Positions 1 to 7,968 of a stretch of DNA of 64,000 nt are shown piece by piece. The translations under genes and the position numbers were made by a program. Where the stretch lies: assembly GCF_029360585.1 (NCBI RefSeq), contig NZ_JAQZSJ010000003.1, positions 310,001 through 374,000 of the forward strand. Direction: 5' to 3'. Position 1 is the first letter of the stretch; each line of letters begins with the position of its first letter. The notes under the pieces were generated by a model, which was given only the letters and a program-made list of their open reading frames with translations, made no database searches and was not told the DNA's origin. The DNA is from Cohnella caldifontis (lineage in GTDB: Bacteria; Bacillota; Bacilli; Paenibacillales; Paenibacillaceae).

Positions 1-1326
1 GCCCGGCAGACGCGGATGAACGGACGGCTGCTGGAAGAGGGGATCACCTTTACCTTGGCGCAAGGAGACCAGCCGGAAGGGCTCGAGCGGACGATTCCGT
101 TCGACCTGGTGCCCCGGATCATACCGGCAGCGGAATGGGAGACGATCGAGCAGGGAACGCGGCAGCGGGTGAGGGCGCTGAACGCTTTCCTGAGAGACGT
201 CTATCAGGAGCAGAATATTTTGAAGGACGGCCTCATTCCCCGGCGCATGGTCGCGGGCAACCGGTATTTCCGCACGGAAATGATGCGGCTGCCCGTTCCG
301 GGCGGCACTTACATCACCGCCTCCGGCATCGATTTGATCCGCGACGAGAAGGGCGGTTATTACGTCCTCGAGGACAATTTACGCTCGCCGTCCGGTTTCT
401 CTTACGTGTTCAAGAGCCGCTCGATTATGACCCACGATTTTCCGGAGCTGCTTTTCCGGCACTCGGTGCGCGGGATCGACCCGACGCTCGACGCTTTCCG
501 CTCAAAGCTGCGCAGCCTGGCGCCGGATGGCGTCCGGGAGCCGGTTATCGCGTTGCTCACGCCGGGCAGCTACAACTCCGCCTATTTCGAGCATGCCTTT
601 CTGGCCCAGCAGATGGGTCTGATTCTCGTGGAAGGGCGCGATCTGGTGTGCCGGGACCACAAAATTTACGTGCGGCGCTTAAACGGATTGAAGAAAATCG
701 ACGTCATCTACCGGCGCATCGACGACGATTTCCTGGATCCGCTGGCGTTCCGGCCCGATTCGCTGCTGGGCGTTCCCGGCCTCATGAACGCTTACCGCTT
801 CGGCAACGTCGCCATCGCGAACGCGCCGGGAACGGGGGTGGCGGACGACAAGGCGATATACGCCTTCGTGCCGGACATGATCCGGTATTATTTGAACGAA
901 ACCCCGATTTTAAACAACGTCCCGACTTATTTGATGAGCCGGACGGAGGAGCGGGAATACGCGCTGGCCCGGCTGGACGAGATGGTCGTCAAGGAAACGT
1001 CGCTCTCCGGCGGTTACGGCATGCTGATCGGCCCGGCTTCCACCGAAGAAGAAAGGCAGCGGTTCGCGGCCAAAATCCGGGAGAATCCGGACAATTACAT
1101 CGCCCAGCCGACGATCAAGCTCTCGACGTCGCCGGTCAGCCTGAACGGATTCCTCGTCTCCCGCCACATCGACCTCCGCGTGTTCGCCTTGTCGGACGCC
1201 CGCGGCGTGCACGTGCTGCCCGGAGGCCTCACGCGGGTGGCGATGAAGGAAGGATCGCTGGTCGTCAATTCTTCGCAGGGCGGGGGCTGCAAGGATACTT
1301 GGGTGCTGAACGGAACGGAACGGTGA
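1..1326 (+). CDS. Circularly permuted ATP-grasp protein (COG2308 family), 5' end cut by window
   Basis: The reading frame is open from the first base, so the true start lies upstream of the window; the ATG at 16 is internal by comparison with the usual family length. The family signature is visible near the left edge (PFDLVPRIIP, then LNAFLRDVY) and around residue 120 (YYVLEDNLRSPSGFSY). Family knowledge: these are ATP-grasp type enzymes of unproven substrate, predicted to form amide bonds, and almost always encoded with alpha-E and transglutaminase-like partners. That is what follows here: 32 bp separate it from the alpha-E gene. The substrate cannot be told from sequence. Confidence 0.9.
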   Translation, partial: ARQTRMNGRLLEEGITFTLAQGDQPEGLERTIPFDLVPRIIPAAEWETIEQGTRQRVRALNAFLRDVYQEQNILKDGLIPRRMVAGNRYFRTEMMRLPVPGGTYITASGIDLIRDEKGGYYVLEDNLRSPSGFSYVFKSRSIMTHDFPELLFRHSVRGIDPTLDAFRSKLRSLAPDGVREPVIALLTPGSYNSAYFEHAFLAQQMGLILVEGRDLVCRDHKIYVRRLNGLKKIDVIYRRIDDDFLDPLAFRPDSLLGVPGLMNAYRFGNVAIANAPGTGVADDKAIYAFVPDMIRYYLNETPILNNVPTYLMSRTEEREYALARLDEMVVKETSLSGGYGMLIGPASTEEERQRFAAKIRENPDNYIAQPTIKLSTSPVSLNGFLVSRHIDLRVFALSDARGVHVLPGGLTRVAMKEGSLVVNSSQGGGCKDTWVLNGTER

Positions 1327-1358
1327 TCGGCCTTTGCGGGCCGGAAGGAGGGGTTGCG

Positions 1359-2315
1359 GTGCTGGACCGGATCGCGGAATCGCTGTATTGGATCGGGCGG
1401 TACACCGAACGTGCAGAGAATCACGCCCGTCTGCTCGACGTGTTTTACCATCTGAGGGAGGATGGGGACACGGGGGAAGAAAGCGTCTGGAAACGGATGG
1501 TGGAGTCGATCGGCGATACCGCCTTGTATGAACGGAAATTCGGCGAGTATCGGGAGAAGGAAGTCCTCTTTTTTCTGACGATCGATTCCGAGCTTAACAA
1601 TTCGTTGCTTCGCTGCGTCGCGCAGGCCCGGGACAATCTGAAGAAAATCCGCGAGCAGCTTCCGGCCGAGCTGTGGAGCCTGCTGAACGGCTTCTATCTC
1701 TGGCTCCGGAACGTGAAGCCGGCCGAGATCGTGGAGGAATCGCCGCATCGGCTGTTCCAGAAAGTGAAAGACGGGTTGGCGGCTTTTCAAGGGACGGCTC
1801 GCTCGATCACGCCGCGCGACGAGCTGTGGCATATGATGGAGGCCGGACGGCATCTGGAACGGTCGGAAAACGTCATCCGTCTGCTGCAGTCCGTGCGCGC
1901 CGCGTTGCCGGAGCCGGGCTCGGCGTCCTACGGGTACACGATGGCCATGCTGAAATCGGTGGGGGGAACGGAAGCGTTCCGCCGGCTGGACATCGGGGAA
2001 GCCGGATTGGAAGAAGTCTCGCGGTTTTTGATTTTGCAGGACACGTTCCCGCGCTCGGTCCATTATTCGCTGACGCGGTTCGAACGGCACCTGCAGGCGC
2101 TGCGCCTGCCGGGCGCGAGGTCCGGCTCCGGCGGCATCGATCGGATGCTCCGAATGGCCGGCAAAGTGCGTTCGGAGCTGGGATACCTCGACCGTGGAGA
2201 CGTTACGCTGGACAATTTGGATCCAATGCTGAGGCAGCTGAGCGCCAGCAGCCGGCAGCTCGAGGATCTGATGGCACGGACGTTTTTTTTCCCTGGACGG
2301 GAGGTTACCGCATGA
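1359..2315 (+). CDS. Alpha-E domain protein (COG2307 family)
   Basis: A protein of 318 residues starting at GTG 1359, chosen because GGAAGGAGGGG (1342-1352) sits 6 bp upstream and the family's conserved opening (LDRIAESLYWIGRYTERAENHARLLDV) starts right there. The frame is open much further upstream, but only as a shadow of the preceding gene. The protein is predicted to be almost all alpha-helical, as in its family, and has no known catalytic motif. It is second in a three-gene operon and overlaps the next gene by four bases (ATGA), which implies translational coupling. Its role is inferred to be structural or substrate-holding within the predicted ATP-grasp/peptidase system. Confidence 0.88.
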   Translation: MLDRIAESLYWIGRYTERAENHARLLDVFYHLREDGDTGEESVWKRMVESIGDTALYERKFGEYREKEVLFFLTIDSELNNSLLRCVAQARDNLKKIREQLPAELWSLLNGFYLWLRNVKPAEIVEESPHRLFQKVKDGLAAFQGTARSITPRDELWHMMEAGRHLERSENVIRLLQSVRAALPEPGSASYGYTMAMLKSVGGTEAFRRLDIGEAGLEEVSRFLILQDTFPRSVHYSLTRFERHLQALRLPGARSGSGGIDRMLRMAGKVRSELGYLDRGDVTLDNLDPMLRQLSASSRQLEDLMARTFFFPGREVTA

Positions 2316-3178
2316 AGCTCGAGATCCGGCACGTCACGAGGTACCGCTACGCTTCGCCGGTGACGGACAGTGTCAATGAGATCCGCCTGTCGCCCCGCAC
2401 CGACGAACGGCAGGCTTGCTATCAGCATCGGCTGACGGTCGAGCCGGTCGTTTCCCTGCTGTCGTACGAAGACTATTTCGGCAATCGGGTCCATTCCTTC
2501 ACGGCCAATGATGCGCATCGGGAGCTGGTCATCACGGCGCACTCCACCGTCGTCACCCGAGACCGCAAGTTGGCCCCGCCCGCTGACATGGCGCCGGTGA
2601 CTTCGTGGGGACGCGTCCGTTCGCCGGACTTCGTCGACCGTTATGCGGAATATTTGCTTGCTTCCTCGTACGTTTCGTTTTTCCCGACCGTCTCCGCTTA
2701 CGCGTCGGGGATCGGCGGGGAGGGCGAGGGGGTGTTCGGCTTCGTCCGCGAAGCGGCCCGGCGCATTCACGGCGACTTTGAGTACAAGCCGAATTCCACC
2801 GGCGTCGGCACGACGGCGGAGGAGCTCATCGGGATCGGATCGGGCGTGTGCCAAGATTTCGCGCACCTCATGATCGCCGTATGCCGATACAGGGGAGTTC
2901 CGGCACGCTATGTGAGCGGCTATCACTTCGTGGGGGACCTGCAAGGTCGAGACGCCGATTTCGAGCAAGCTTCCCATGCGTGGGTCGAAGTTTACGTTCC
3001 GGGAGCGGGATGGATGGGCGTCGACCCGACCAACGACAACCTGATCGACTGGCGGTACGTGAAGCTGGGGCACGGCCGCGACTACACGGACATCGTGCCG
3101 GTGAAAGGGATTTACCGAGGGACCGGGGAGCAGGAACTGACGGTTACGGTGGACGTGCGGCTGGCGGAAACAGGGTAA
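2312..3178 (+). CDS. Transglutaminase-like cysteine protease family protein (COG1305)
   Basis: A protein of 288 residues that starts at ATG 2312, overlapping the previous stop. The N-terminal part matches the beta-rich domain that precedes transglutaminase-like domains (YRYASPV, then LSPRTDERQ). The catalytic triad is visible: Cys in GSGVCQDFAH, His in ASHAWVEVY and Asp in GVDPTNDN. There is no signal peptide, so a cytoplasmic role is likely. Family knowledge: bacterial members usually hydrolyse or transfer amide bonds rather than cross-link proteins. Together with the two upstream genes it forms the recurrent ATP-grasp/alpha-E/transglutaminase cassette. The true substrate is unknown. Confidence 0.88.
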   Translation: MKLEIRHVTRYRYASPVTDSVNEIRLSPRTDERQACYQHRLTVEPVVSLLSYEDYFGNRVHSFTANDAHRELVITAHSTVVTRDRKLAPPADMAPVTSWGRVRSPDFVDRYAEYLLASSYVSFFPTVSAYASGIGGEGEGVFGFVREAARRIHGDFEYKPNSTGVGTTAEELIGIGSGVCQDFAHLMIAVCRYRGVPARYVSGYHFVGDLQGRDADFEQASHAWVEVYVPGAGWMGVDPTNDNLIDWRYVKLGHGRDYTDIVPVKGIYRGTGEQELTVTVDVRLAETG

Positions 3179-3279
3179 GGGTTCGGGCGAATGTTCGGGA
3201 TTAGGTTGGATTATAGGTTTATTAATATGTATGAGAATAATTTCATAGTGTAAACCCGAATGATAGGGGCGAATGAAGC

Positions 3280-3308
3280 TTGACGCGTACGAAGTTTTGC
3301 GTTACCCT
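3280..3308 (+). promoter_or_regulatory. Probable sigma-A promoter of the riboswitch leader
   Basis: TTGACG at 3280-3285, a 17-bp spacer, then TACCCT at 3303-3308. The -35 is good and the -10 is weak. It would start transcription about 25 bases before the purine aptamer, which is the expected layout. No terminator for the preceding operon was found in 3179-3279. Confidence 0.5.
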
Positions 3309-3336
3309 GTTGGATGTAACGCGACAGCGTTGAGAT

Positions 3337-3408
3337 CGTCCTTCGTATAGCTCCGGCACAGGGCCGGAGGTTTCTACCGGGAACCGTTCAATTCCTGACT
3401 ACGAGGAT
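3337..3408 (+). promoter_or_regulatory. Purine riboswitch aptamer, guanine class
   Basis: The conserved three-way junction is readable. P1 pairs 3341-3347 with 3400-3406. P2 is CTCCGGC/GCCGGAG (3351-3357, 3363-3369). J2/3 is GTTTCTACC (3370-3378). P3 pairs 3378-3383 with 3392-3397, and J3/1 is ACTA (3398-3401). The specificity base (position 74 in the standard numbering) is C, which selects guanine over adenine; U47 and U51 equivalents are kept. Loop 2 (ACAGG, 5 nt) and loop 3 (CCGTTCAA, 8 nt) differ in length from the usual 7 and 7, although the GG and CC that form the loop-loop contact are present. It lies 88 bp upstream of the FAD-dependent dehydrogenase start. Confidence 0.85.
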
Positions 3409-3446
3409 GTGGCACCGCCACACCCTTCGGCAGTCGGGAATTTTTG
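3390..3446 (+). terminator. Intrinsic terminator overlapping the purine aptamer
   Basis: An 11-bp stem (3390-3400 with 3432-3442, one G-T pair) is extended by further imperfect pairing and an inner hairpin GTGGC-ACC-GCCAC (3409-3421), and runs into TTTTT. Its 5' arm consists of the 3' halves of aptamer P3, J3/1 and P1. Aptamer and terminator therefore cannot form together, which predicts that ligand binding switches expression on. Confidence 0.8.
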
Positions 3447-3495
3447 TTGTCTGCCGCAGGGCGAGTTCACTCATCCAGAGGAGGAGACGGCAACT

Positions 3496-4929
3496 ATGAA
3501 CGCCTATGACGTGATCGTAGTCGGCGCGGGGCCGGCCGGCATTTTCACCTGTTACGAATTGACGAGGACGGCGCCGCGGCTGAAAGTGCTGCTGGTGGAT
3601 AAGGGGCATGACATCCGCCATCGACATTGTCCCATTTTGGAAAACAAAATCGAGCTGTGCCCGCCCCCGGCCGGGAAGAAAGAATTCGCGGGCTGCCTGC
3701 CGGCCTGTTCGATTACCGCCGGCTTCGGCGGCGCGGGCGCTTACAGCGACGGCAAATTCAATATCACGACCGAGTTCGGGGGCTGGCTGACGGATTATTT
3801 GCCGCCTTCCCAAGTGCTGGGGCTGATCCGTTACGTCGACGAAATCAATCTCGCCCACGGGGCGACGGAGCAGGTGACCGACCCGACGACCGACGTCGTC
3901 CGCCAGATCGAGCGGCGCGGATACGCGGCAGGCTTGAAGCTGCTGCGGGCGCAAGTCCGGCACTTGGGCACGGAGCAGAACCTGGAAATCATGAAATCGA
4001 TCAGCGACTATCTCTCCGAGCGCGTAGACATGCGGTTTAAAACCGAAGTCGCGGACTTGATCACGGTCAAGGAGGACGGAACGCACCGGGTTCGCGGAAT
4101 CCTATTGAAAAACGGGGAAGAGATCCTGGCGGATCGGGTCGTCGTGGCGCCCGGCCGCGACGGTTCCGCTTGGCTCGCCGAGGTGCTCAAGAAACGCCGG
4201 CTGAAAATGGCGAACAACCAGGTGGACGTCGGGGTGCGGGTCGAAACGTCGGACGTGGTCATGCGCGAGATCAACGAGCACCTGTACGAAGGAAAGTTCG
4301 TGTTCAATACGTCCGTGGGCACGCGGGTGCGCACGTTCTGCAGCAATCCGTCCGGCCACGTGGTGGTGGAGAACCACAGCGGCGTGATGGCGGCCAACGG
4401 ACACGCCTTCAAGGATCCCGCGCTGGGTTCGCCGAATACGAACTTCGCGCTGCTCGTCTCGCACAAATTCACGGAGCCGTTCGACAAACCGAACGAGTAC
4501 GCGCGGGAAATTTGCAAACGGGCGAACGATTTGTCCGGCGGCGGGGTGATCGTGCAGAAGTACGGGGATATCCTGCGCGGCCGGAGATCGACCGAGGGGC
4601 GGATCAAGGAAGGCTTCATCGAGCCGACGCTGCACGAGGCGGTTCCGGGCGATTTGGGGCTCGTGCTGCCTTATAACACGATGAAGAGCCTGATCGAGAT
4701 GTTGGAGGCGCTCGATAAGGTGACGCCGGGGATCGCCTCGGAGCACACGTTGTTCTACGGCGTGGAGGCGAAGTTCTATTCGGCGCGTCCGAAGCTGAGC
4801 AACGCGCTGGAGACCGAGATCGCCGGCCTGTACTGCGGCGGCGACGGGGCCGGCGTGACCCGCGGCCTCGCCCAGGCCGGGGCCGCCGGCGTCTGGATCG
4901 CGCGCGCCATCGCCGGCGCGGCGAAGTGA
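3496..4929 (+). CDS. FAD-dependent dehydrogenase, uncharacterised (COG2509 family)
   Basis: A protein of 477 residues. The start at ATG 3496 is set by AGAGGAGGAG just upstream; an open stretch back to 3409 overlaps the riboswitch terminator and is not coding. The N-terminus has the dinucleotide-binding motif VVGAGPAGIF (about residues 6-15). A glycine-rich FAD closing motif (GGDGAGVTRGLAQAGAAG) is near the C-terminus. Family knowledge: these are NAD(P)/FAD-dependent oxidoreductases without an established substrate. No membrane segment is seen. Control by a guanine-type riboswitch suggests a link with purine metabolism, which is inference. The gene is followed at 4949 by the end of a convergent gene. 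Confidence 0.88.
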   Translation: MNAYDVIVVGAGPAGIFTCYELTRTAPRLKVLLVDKGHDIRHRHCPILENKIELCPPPAGKKEFAGCLPACSITAGFGGAGAYSDGKFNITTEFGGWLTDYLPPSQVLGLIRYVDEINLAHGATEQVTDPTTDVVRQIERRGYAAGLKLLRAQVRHLGTEQNLEIMKSISDYLSERVDMRFKTEVADLITVKEDGTHRVRGILLKNGEEILADRVVVAPGRDGSAWLAEVLKKRRLKMANNQVDVGVRVETSDVVMREINEHLYEGKFVFNTSVGTRVRTFCSNPSGHVVVENHSGVMAANGHAFKDPALGSPNTNFALLVSHKFTEPFDKPNEYAREICKRANDLSGGGVIVQKYGDILRGRRSTEGRIKEGFIEPTLHEAVPGDLGLVLPYNTMKSLIEMLEALDKVTPGIASEHTLFYGVEAKFYSARPKLSNALETEIAGLYCGGDGAGVTRGLAQAGAAGVWIARAIAGAAK

Positions 4930-4948
4930 GCGCGGCGTCGCGATGGCT

Positions 4949-6004
4949 TCATTGCGTCGCCAATACGATCCCGTACGTTAGCGCCGACAGAAGCAAGGAG
5001 CCGACGAACAGGGCCCCCAGCGGTCGGACGGCACGCGAGCGGAGGTCTTGCAAGTTGACGTGCAGGCCAAGGCCGCCCATTGCCATGCCGAGCAGCAGCG
5101 TCGTTGCTTTCGAGGTCCATTGGGCGATCGGCTCGGGATCGATCCCGACCGCGGGAAAGGCATAGCTGCCCAGAAGGCTCGTTGCGACAAAGCCGAGCAG
5201 GAACCAGGGCACGGCGATTCGGGACCGATCGCTGTCATCGCCTCTCACCGCCCCGCCGGCAACCGCACCTCGAACACCCGCGCCGAAGCCGTCGCGCCGC
5301 CTTCCCGGGTTGCGAAGCCGCAGAAGAATCAGGCATACGGGTACGAGCAGCAGAACCCGCGCAAGCTTGTACAGCAAAGCGTCCGCCATCGCTTCGCTGC
5401 CCGCGGGCGCGGCGGCCATGGCGACATGGGCGACTTCATGGAGGCTTGCTCCCGCCCAAATCCCGTACCCGGCAGGATCTAGAGGCAGCCACGGCTGCAA
5501 CAAAGTATACCCGACGGCGAAGAGGGTGCCCGTCAACGCGATCAAACCCGCGCTGACGGCGGCATCTTCCTCTTTGGACCGCAAGATCGGCGAAACCGCG
5601 GCGACGGCGGCAGCGCCGCAGATGCCGGTCCCCAGCGCGAGCAGAAGCGTCAGCGGGGCATCGGCTTTCCACCGCCGGCCAAGCGCGGTTACGACAAGCC
5701 ATGCGAAGGCGATCGTCAGCGCGCCCTGAGCGAGCGCCATCAAACCGCCGCCTATCAGAACCGACACGTTCAACCGCAGTCCATACAACGCGACCGCGAG
5801 TCGGAGCAGCGAGCCCGAGGACAAGCGGATGCCCGTCCGCAGCCGGTCCGGAAAACCGAAGAAGCGGCGGTACAGCGCCGCGGCCAATAACGCGTCGGCC
5901 AGCGGGCCGAGATGATCCAAACCGGGCAGCCAAGCCATTCCCCATCCAACCGACGCTAATCCCAACGTAAACATGACGCCGCCGATCCAATCCGTCCGTA
6001 ACAT
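4949..6004 (-). CDS. YeiH/UPF0324 family putative sulfate exporter
   Basis: A protein of 351 residues with about ten hydrophobic segments spread over its length, so an integral membrane protein. Family motifs are visible: GTGICGAAAVAAVSP in the middle and GASLHEVAHVAMA about 70 residues later. Family knowledge: YeiH-type proteins are predicted anion exporters, often encoded next to a LysR regulator that controls them; transport of sulfate or sulfite-like anions is proposed rather than proven. The start at 6004 has only a weak AAAGAGAG site; an internal ATG eleven codons in is an alternative. It is divergent from the LysR gene at 6160. Confidence 0.85.
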   Translation of the reverse strand: MLRTDWIGGVMFTLGLASVGWGMAWLPGLDHLGPLADALLAAALYRRFFGFPDRLRTGIRLSSGSLLRLAVALYGLRLNVSVLIGGGLMALAQGALTIAFAWLVVTALGRRWKADAPLTLLLALGTGICGAAAVAAVSPILRSKEEDAAVSAGLIALTGTLFAVGYTLLQPWLPLDPAGYGIWAGASLHEVAHVAMAAAPAGSEAMADALLYKLARVLLLVPVCLILLRLRNPGRRRDGFGAGVRGAVAGGAVRGDDSDRSRIAVPWFLLGFVATSLLGSYAFPAVGIDPEPIAQWTSKATTLLLGMAMGGLGLHVNLQDLRSRAVRPLGALFVGSLLLSALTYGIVLATQ

Positions 6005-6060
6005 GAGCCACGCTCTCTTTCACCAAGTTGCGAGAAGCATGCGCGCGCAAAGGAGCTTCC

Positions 6061-6075
6061 GTATGCTCAGCATAC
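6061..6075. promoter_or_regulatory. Perfect 15-bp palindrome in the yeiH/lysR intergenic region
   Basis: GTATGCT-C-AGCATAC, arms of 7 bp around a central C, 57 bp upstream of the exporter start and 85 bp upstream of the LysR start. It is a candidate operator; the cognate protein is not known from sequence. Confidence 0.45.
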
Positions 6076-6105
6076 TGCGGGTTCCGCAATAAGAAAAATC
6101 AATTA

Positions 6106-6118
6106 TAATAATCGTTAA
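6106..6118. promoter_or_regulatory. Possible LysR-type box (TNA-N7-TNA)
   Basis: TAA-N7-TAA, matching the CbbR/CysL-type consensus, lies in an AT-rich stretch 42 bp before the LysR start codon. The region is AT-rich enough for a chance match. Confidence 0.3.
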
Positions 6119-6159
6119 GATAATCAAAGGCTTATAATAAAAAGAGAGGATTTCCGCTT

Positions 6160-7065
6160 ATGGATCAATCCCTGCAAGTATTCGCGACGGTCGCGGAGAC
6201 GCGCAACTTCTCCCGAGCCGGCGAAAGGCTGCATATGACGCAGCCCGCGGTGAGCCAGCACGTCCGCGCTTTGGAAGAGCGGTACGGCGTCCGGCTGCTG
6301 GAAAGGGACAACAAATCCGTCTCCCTCACGCGAGCCGGGGAGATCGTCCTGCACCACGCCCGGGAAATCGGCAGCCTGTACCGCCGCATGAACGAGATGG
6401 TCGCGGACCTGCTCCATCACACCGGCGGCCCGCTCGCCGTAGGCGCCAGCTATACGTTCGGGGAATACGTGCTGCCGAAGGCGCTCGCACGGTTCAACCT
6501 GGCGTATCCCGACGTCCGTCCGTCGATCACGATCGGCAACACGTTCGACATCGCCGACAAGGTCCGCCGCCGCGAGCTGGACGTCGGCATCGTGGAGGGG
6601 GAGGAAGCGGGAGGCGGACTCGATGAAGAGTGGCTGTCCGACGATGAAATGGTGATCGTCGCCGGCGCATCGCATCCGCTGGCCGCCTTGCAGGCCGTCC
6701 GCGCGCCGGGCATGCTCGCGGAAGAAACTTGGGTCGTGCGCGAACCGGGCTCCGGCACGCGGGCGGCCGCGGACCGATGGCTGGCCGCGGCCGGCATCGC
6801 GCCTCGCAGGCTGATGGAGATGGGCAGCATCCAATCGATCAAGGAAACGGTGGAAGCGGGCCTCGGCATCGCCTTCCTCTCGAGGCTCAGCGTCTCGAAA
6901 GAGCTGAAGCTGGGCACGGTCAAGCTGCTGCGGGCGCCGGGGCTGCCCTTCAAGCGAAGCTTTCGGATCCTCCTGCGGCAGGGCGACCTCCGTACCCGCA
7001 CGCTGGAGGCGTTTCTTCACCAATTGCGAAGCGCGCAGGGCGGAAAGCCGAAGGAGCAAGAATAA
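6160..7065 (+). CDS. LysR family transcriptional regulator (CysL/YeiE-like)
   Basis: A protein of 301 residues. The N-terminal winged helix-turn-helix is clear (FSRAGERLHMTQPAVSQHVRALEERYG, about residues 18-44), followed by the linker helix and a type 2 periplasmic-binding-like effector domain from about residue 90. The start ATG 6160 follows AGAGAGGA. Known relatives regulate sulfur assimilation or sulfite stress. The divergent exporter gene is the likely target. The shared 155-bp intergenic region holds two candidate operators. Confidence 0.88.
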   Translation: MDQSLQVFATVAETRNFSRAGERLHMTQPAVSQHVRALEERYGVRLLERDNKSVSLTRAGEIVLHHAREIGSLYRRMNEMVADLLHHTGGPLAVGASYTFGEYVLPKALARFNLAYPDVRPSITIGNTFDIADKVRRRELDVGIVEGEEAGGGLDEEWLSDDEMVIVAGASHPLAALQAVRAPGMLAEETWVVREPGSGTRAAADRWLAAAGIAPRRLMEMGSIQSIKETVEAGLGIAFLSRLSVSKELKLGTVKLLRAPGLPFKRSFRILLRQGDLRTRTLEAFLHQLRSAQGGKPKEQE

Positions 7066-7101
7066 GCGCCGGCTTACTTTTTATGGAAATATTTTGTATC
7101 A

Positions 7102-7130
7102 TTGAACGCATTTGCCAAACGTGATATGAT
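7102..7130 (+). promoter_or_regulatory. Strong sigma-A promoter for the small-gene cluster
   Basis: TTGAAC at 7102-7107, exactly 17 bp, then TATGAT at 7125-7130. Transcription is predicted to start near 7137, just before the leader hairpin. Confidence 0.75.
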
Positions 7131-7140
7131 CGAACCAATA

Positions 7141-7173
7141 GAAGGCATCTCGCCCTAGGGGCGGGGTGTCTTC
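7141..7173 (+). promoter_or_regulatory. 15-bp leader hairpin upstream of the GreA-like gene
   Basis: 7141-7155 pairs with 7159-7173 (three G-T pairs) around a TAG triloop at the very 5' end of the predicted transcript. No T-run follows, so it is more likely an mRNA-stabilising or regulatory hairpin than a terminator. Confidence 0.5.
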
Positions 7174-7222
7174 GTTCATCATAAAGGGGTTTTACATTTA
7201 ATGGATGGGAGGATCACGAGCG

Positions 7223-7303
7223 ATGAAAAAGATCACGAAAGCCGCGATTGCCCAGGCGACGCGCAGATCGGCGCATGGAGGAGGGAACTGCCATGAGCCA
7301 TAG
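7223..7303 (+). CDS. Possible 26-residue leader peptide
   Basis: An ATG at 7223 preceded by GGGAGGA (7207-7213) opens a 26-codon frame (MKKITKAAIAQ...) that ends at TAG 7301, eight bases inside the next gene. The ribosome site and overlap would suit translational coupling, but no homology is recognised. A competing 31-codon frame starts at 7201. Weak call. Confidence 0.25.
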   Translation: MKKITKAAIAQATRRSAHGGGNCHEP

Positions 7304-7724
7304 CATCACGGGCCGCTTCAAGGAGAATCTCGTGCGGCAGCTCGTCTATTTCGACGAGAACGCTTCCGAGCTGCTGGATGCGCTGCCGAACACGGGCGTC
7401 CGGCAAACGATGGACGACCTGCTCCGGCGGTATTGCCGGGAAGTCCGCCGCTTCATGGACGGCCATGGCGAGGAAGGTCCGGATACGATCGTCTGGATCG
7501 GCTCCCGCGTCACGATCCGCAACGATACGGATCTCATCGACGAGGAGCTCACGATCGTCCTTCCGAACGACGCCGATCCGTTCGAAAGCCGGATTTCGTT
7601 CCTGTCCCCCGTCGGGCAGTGCCTGCTGCTCTCGAGGCCGGGCTGCAGCGCGGAGGTCGACACCCCGGGAGGCAAATACCGGCTGACGGTCCGAAAGACG
7701 GCTTATGCCGTCCAGAGCGAATGA
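7293..7724 (+). CDS. GreA/GreB family C-terminal-domain protein
   Basis: A protein of 143 residues starting at ATG 7293 after GGAGGAGGG. The second half matches the GreA/GreB C-terminal (FKBP-like) domain: VWIGSRVTIRND, ELTIVLPNDADPFESRISFLSP and the closing SPVGQCLLLSRPG pattern. The N-terminal half is predicted helical but is not the classical acidic-tipped coiled coil that enters the RNA polymerase channel. It may bind polymerase without transcript-cleavage stimulation, as Rnk-like proteins do (inference). It heads a tight cluster with the Cse60-like and 42-residue proteins and has a strong promoter at 7102. Confidence 0.75.
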   Translation: MSHSITGRFKENLVRQLVYFDENASELLDALPNTGVRQTMDDLLRRYCREVRRFMDGHGEEGPDTIVWIGSRVTIRNDTDLIDEELTIVLPNDADPFESRISFLSPVGQCLLLSRPGCSAEVDTPGGKYRLTVRKTAYAVQSE

Positions 7725-7737
7725 ACGGAGGGATTCC

Positions 7738-7968
7738 ATGATCCAGGTCAAAGAATTCGTGGATTCGGACACGGTGCCGGCGGAGCGTTCGGCGAACGAG
7801 TTTCTGGCGACGCTCCGCGACGACCAGGTCATCGACATCCGGTACGGGACGTTCGTGAAAAAACACCTTTCCCGGTCGGAGCAGCAGCGAAGCTGCATCT
7901 TGATCATTTACCGAACCGGGCCGCGAAAGGAGCGCTCCGGTTCGGCGAACGAGGAGGGGCGGTCTTGA
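7738..7968 (+). CDS. Cse60 family sporulation protein
   Basis: A protein of 76 residues starting at ATG 7738 after GGAGGG, 13 bp behind the previous gene. It opens with MIQVKEF and contains the family core ANEFLATLRDDQVIDIRY and a final CILIIYR strand. Family knowledge: Cse60 is a small protein made under the mother-cell factor sigma-E in Bacillus subtilis, of unknown function. The C-terminal tail of about 15 charged residues is longer than in the usual 60-residue member. Here it sits in an operon with a GreA-like gene and a membrane peptide rather than behind an obvious sporulation promoter. Confidence 0.72.
   Translation: MIQVKEFVDSDTVPAERSANEFLATLRDDQVIDIRYGTFVKKHLSRSEQQRSCILIIYRTGPRKERSGSANEEGRS

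Noticed and set aside
2643-3204. Alternative forward frames inside the transglutaminase-like gene
   Set aside because: They overlap a gene with a full catalytic triad and have arginine-rich shadow composition.
7201-7296. 31-codon frame starting at ATG 7201
   Set aside because: It competes with the frame at 7223, has a more distant ribosome site, and its product (MDGRITSDEKDHESRDCPGD...) resembles nothing known; evidence too thin to list.
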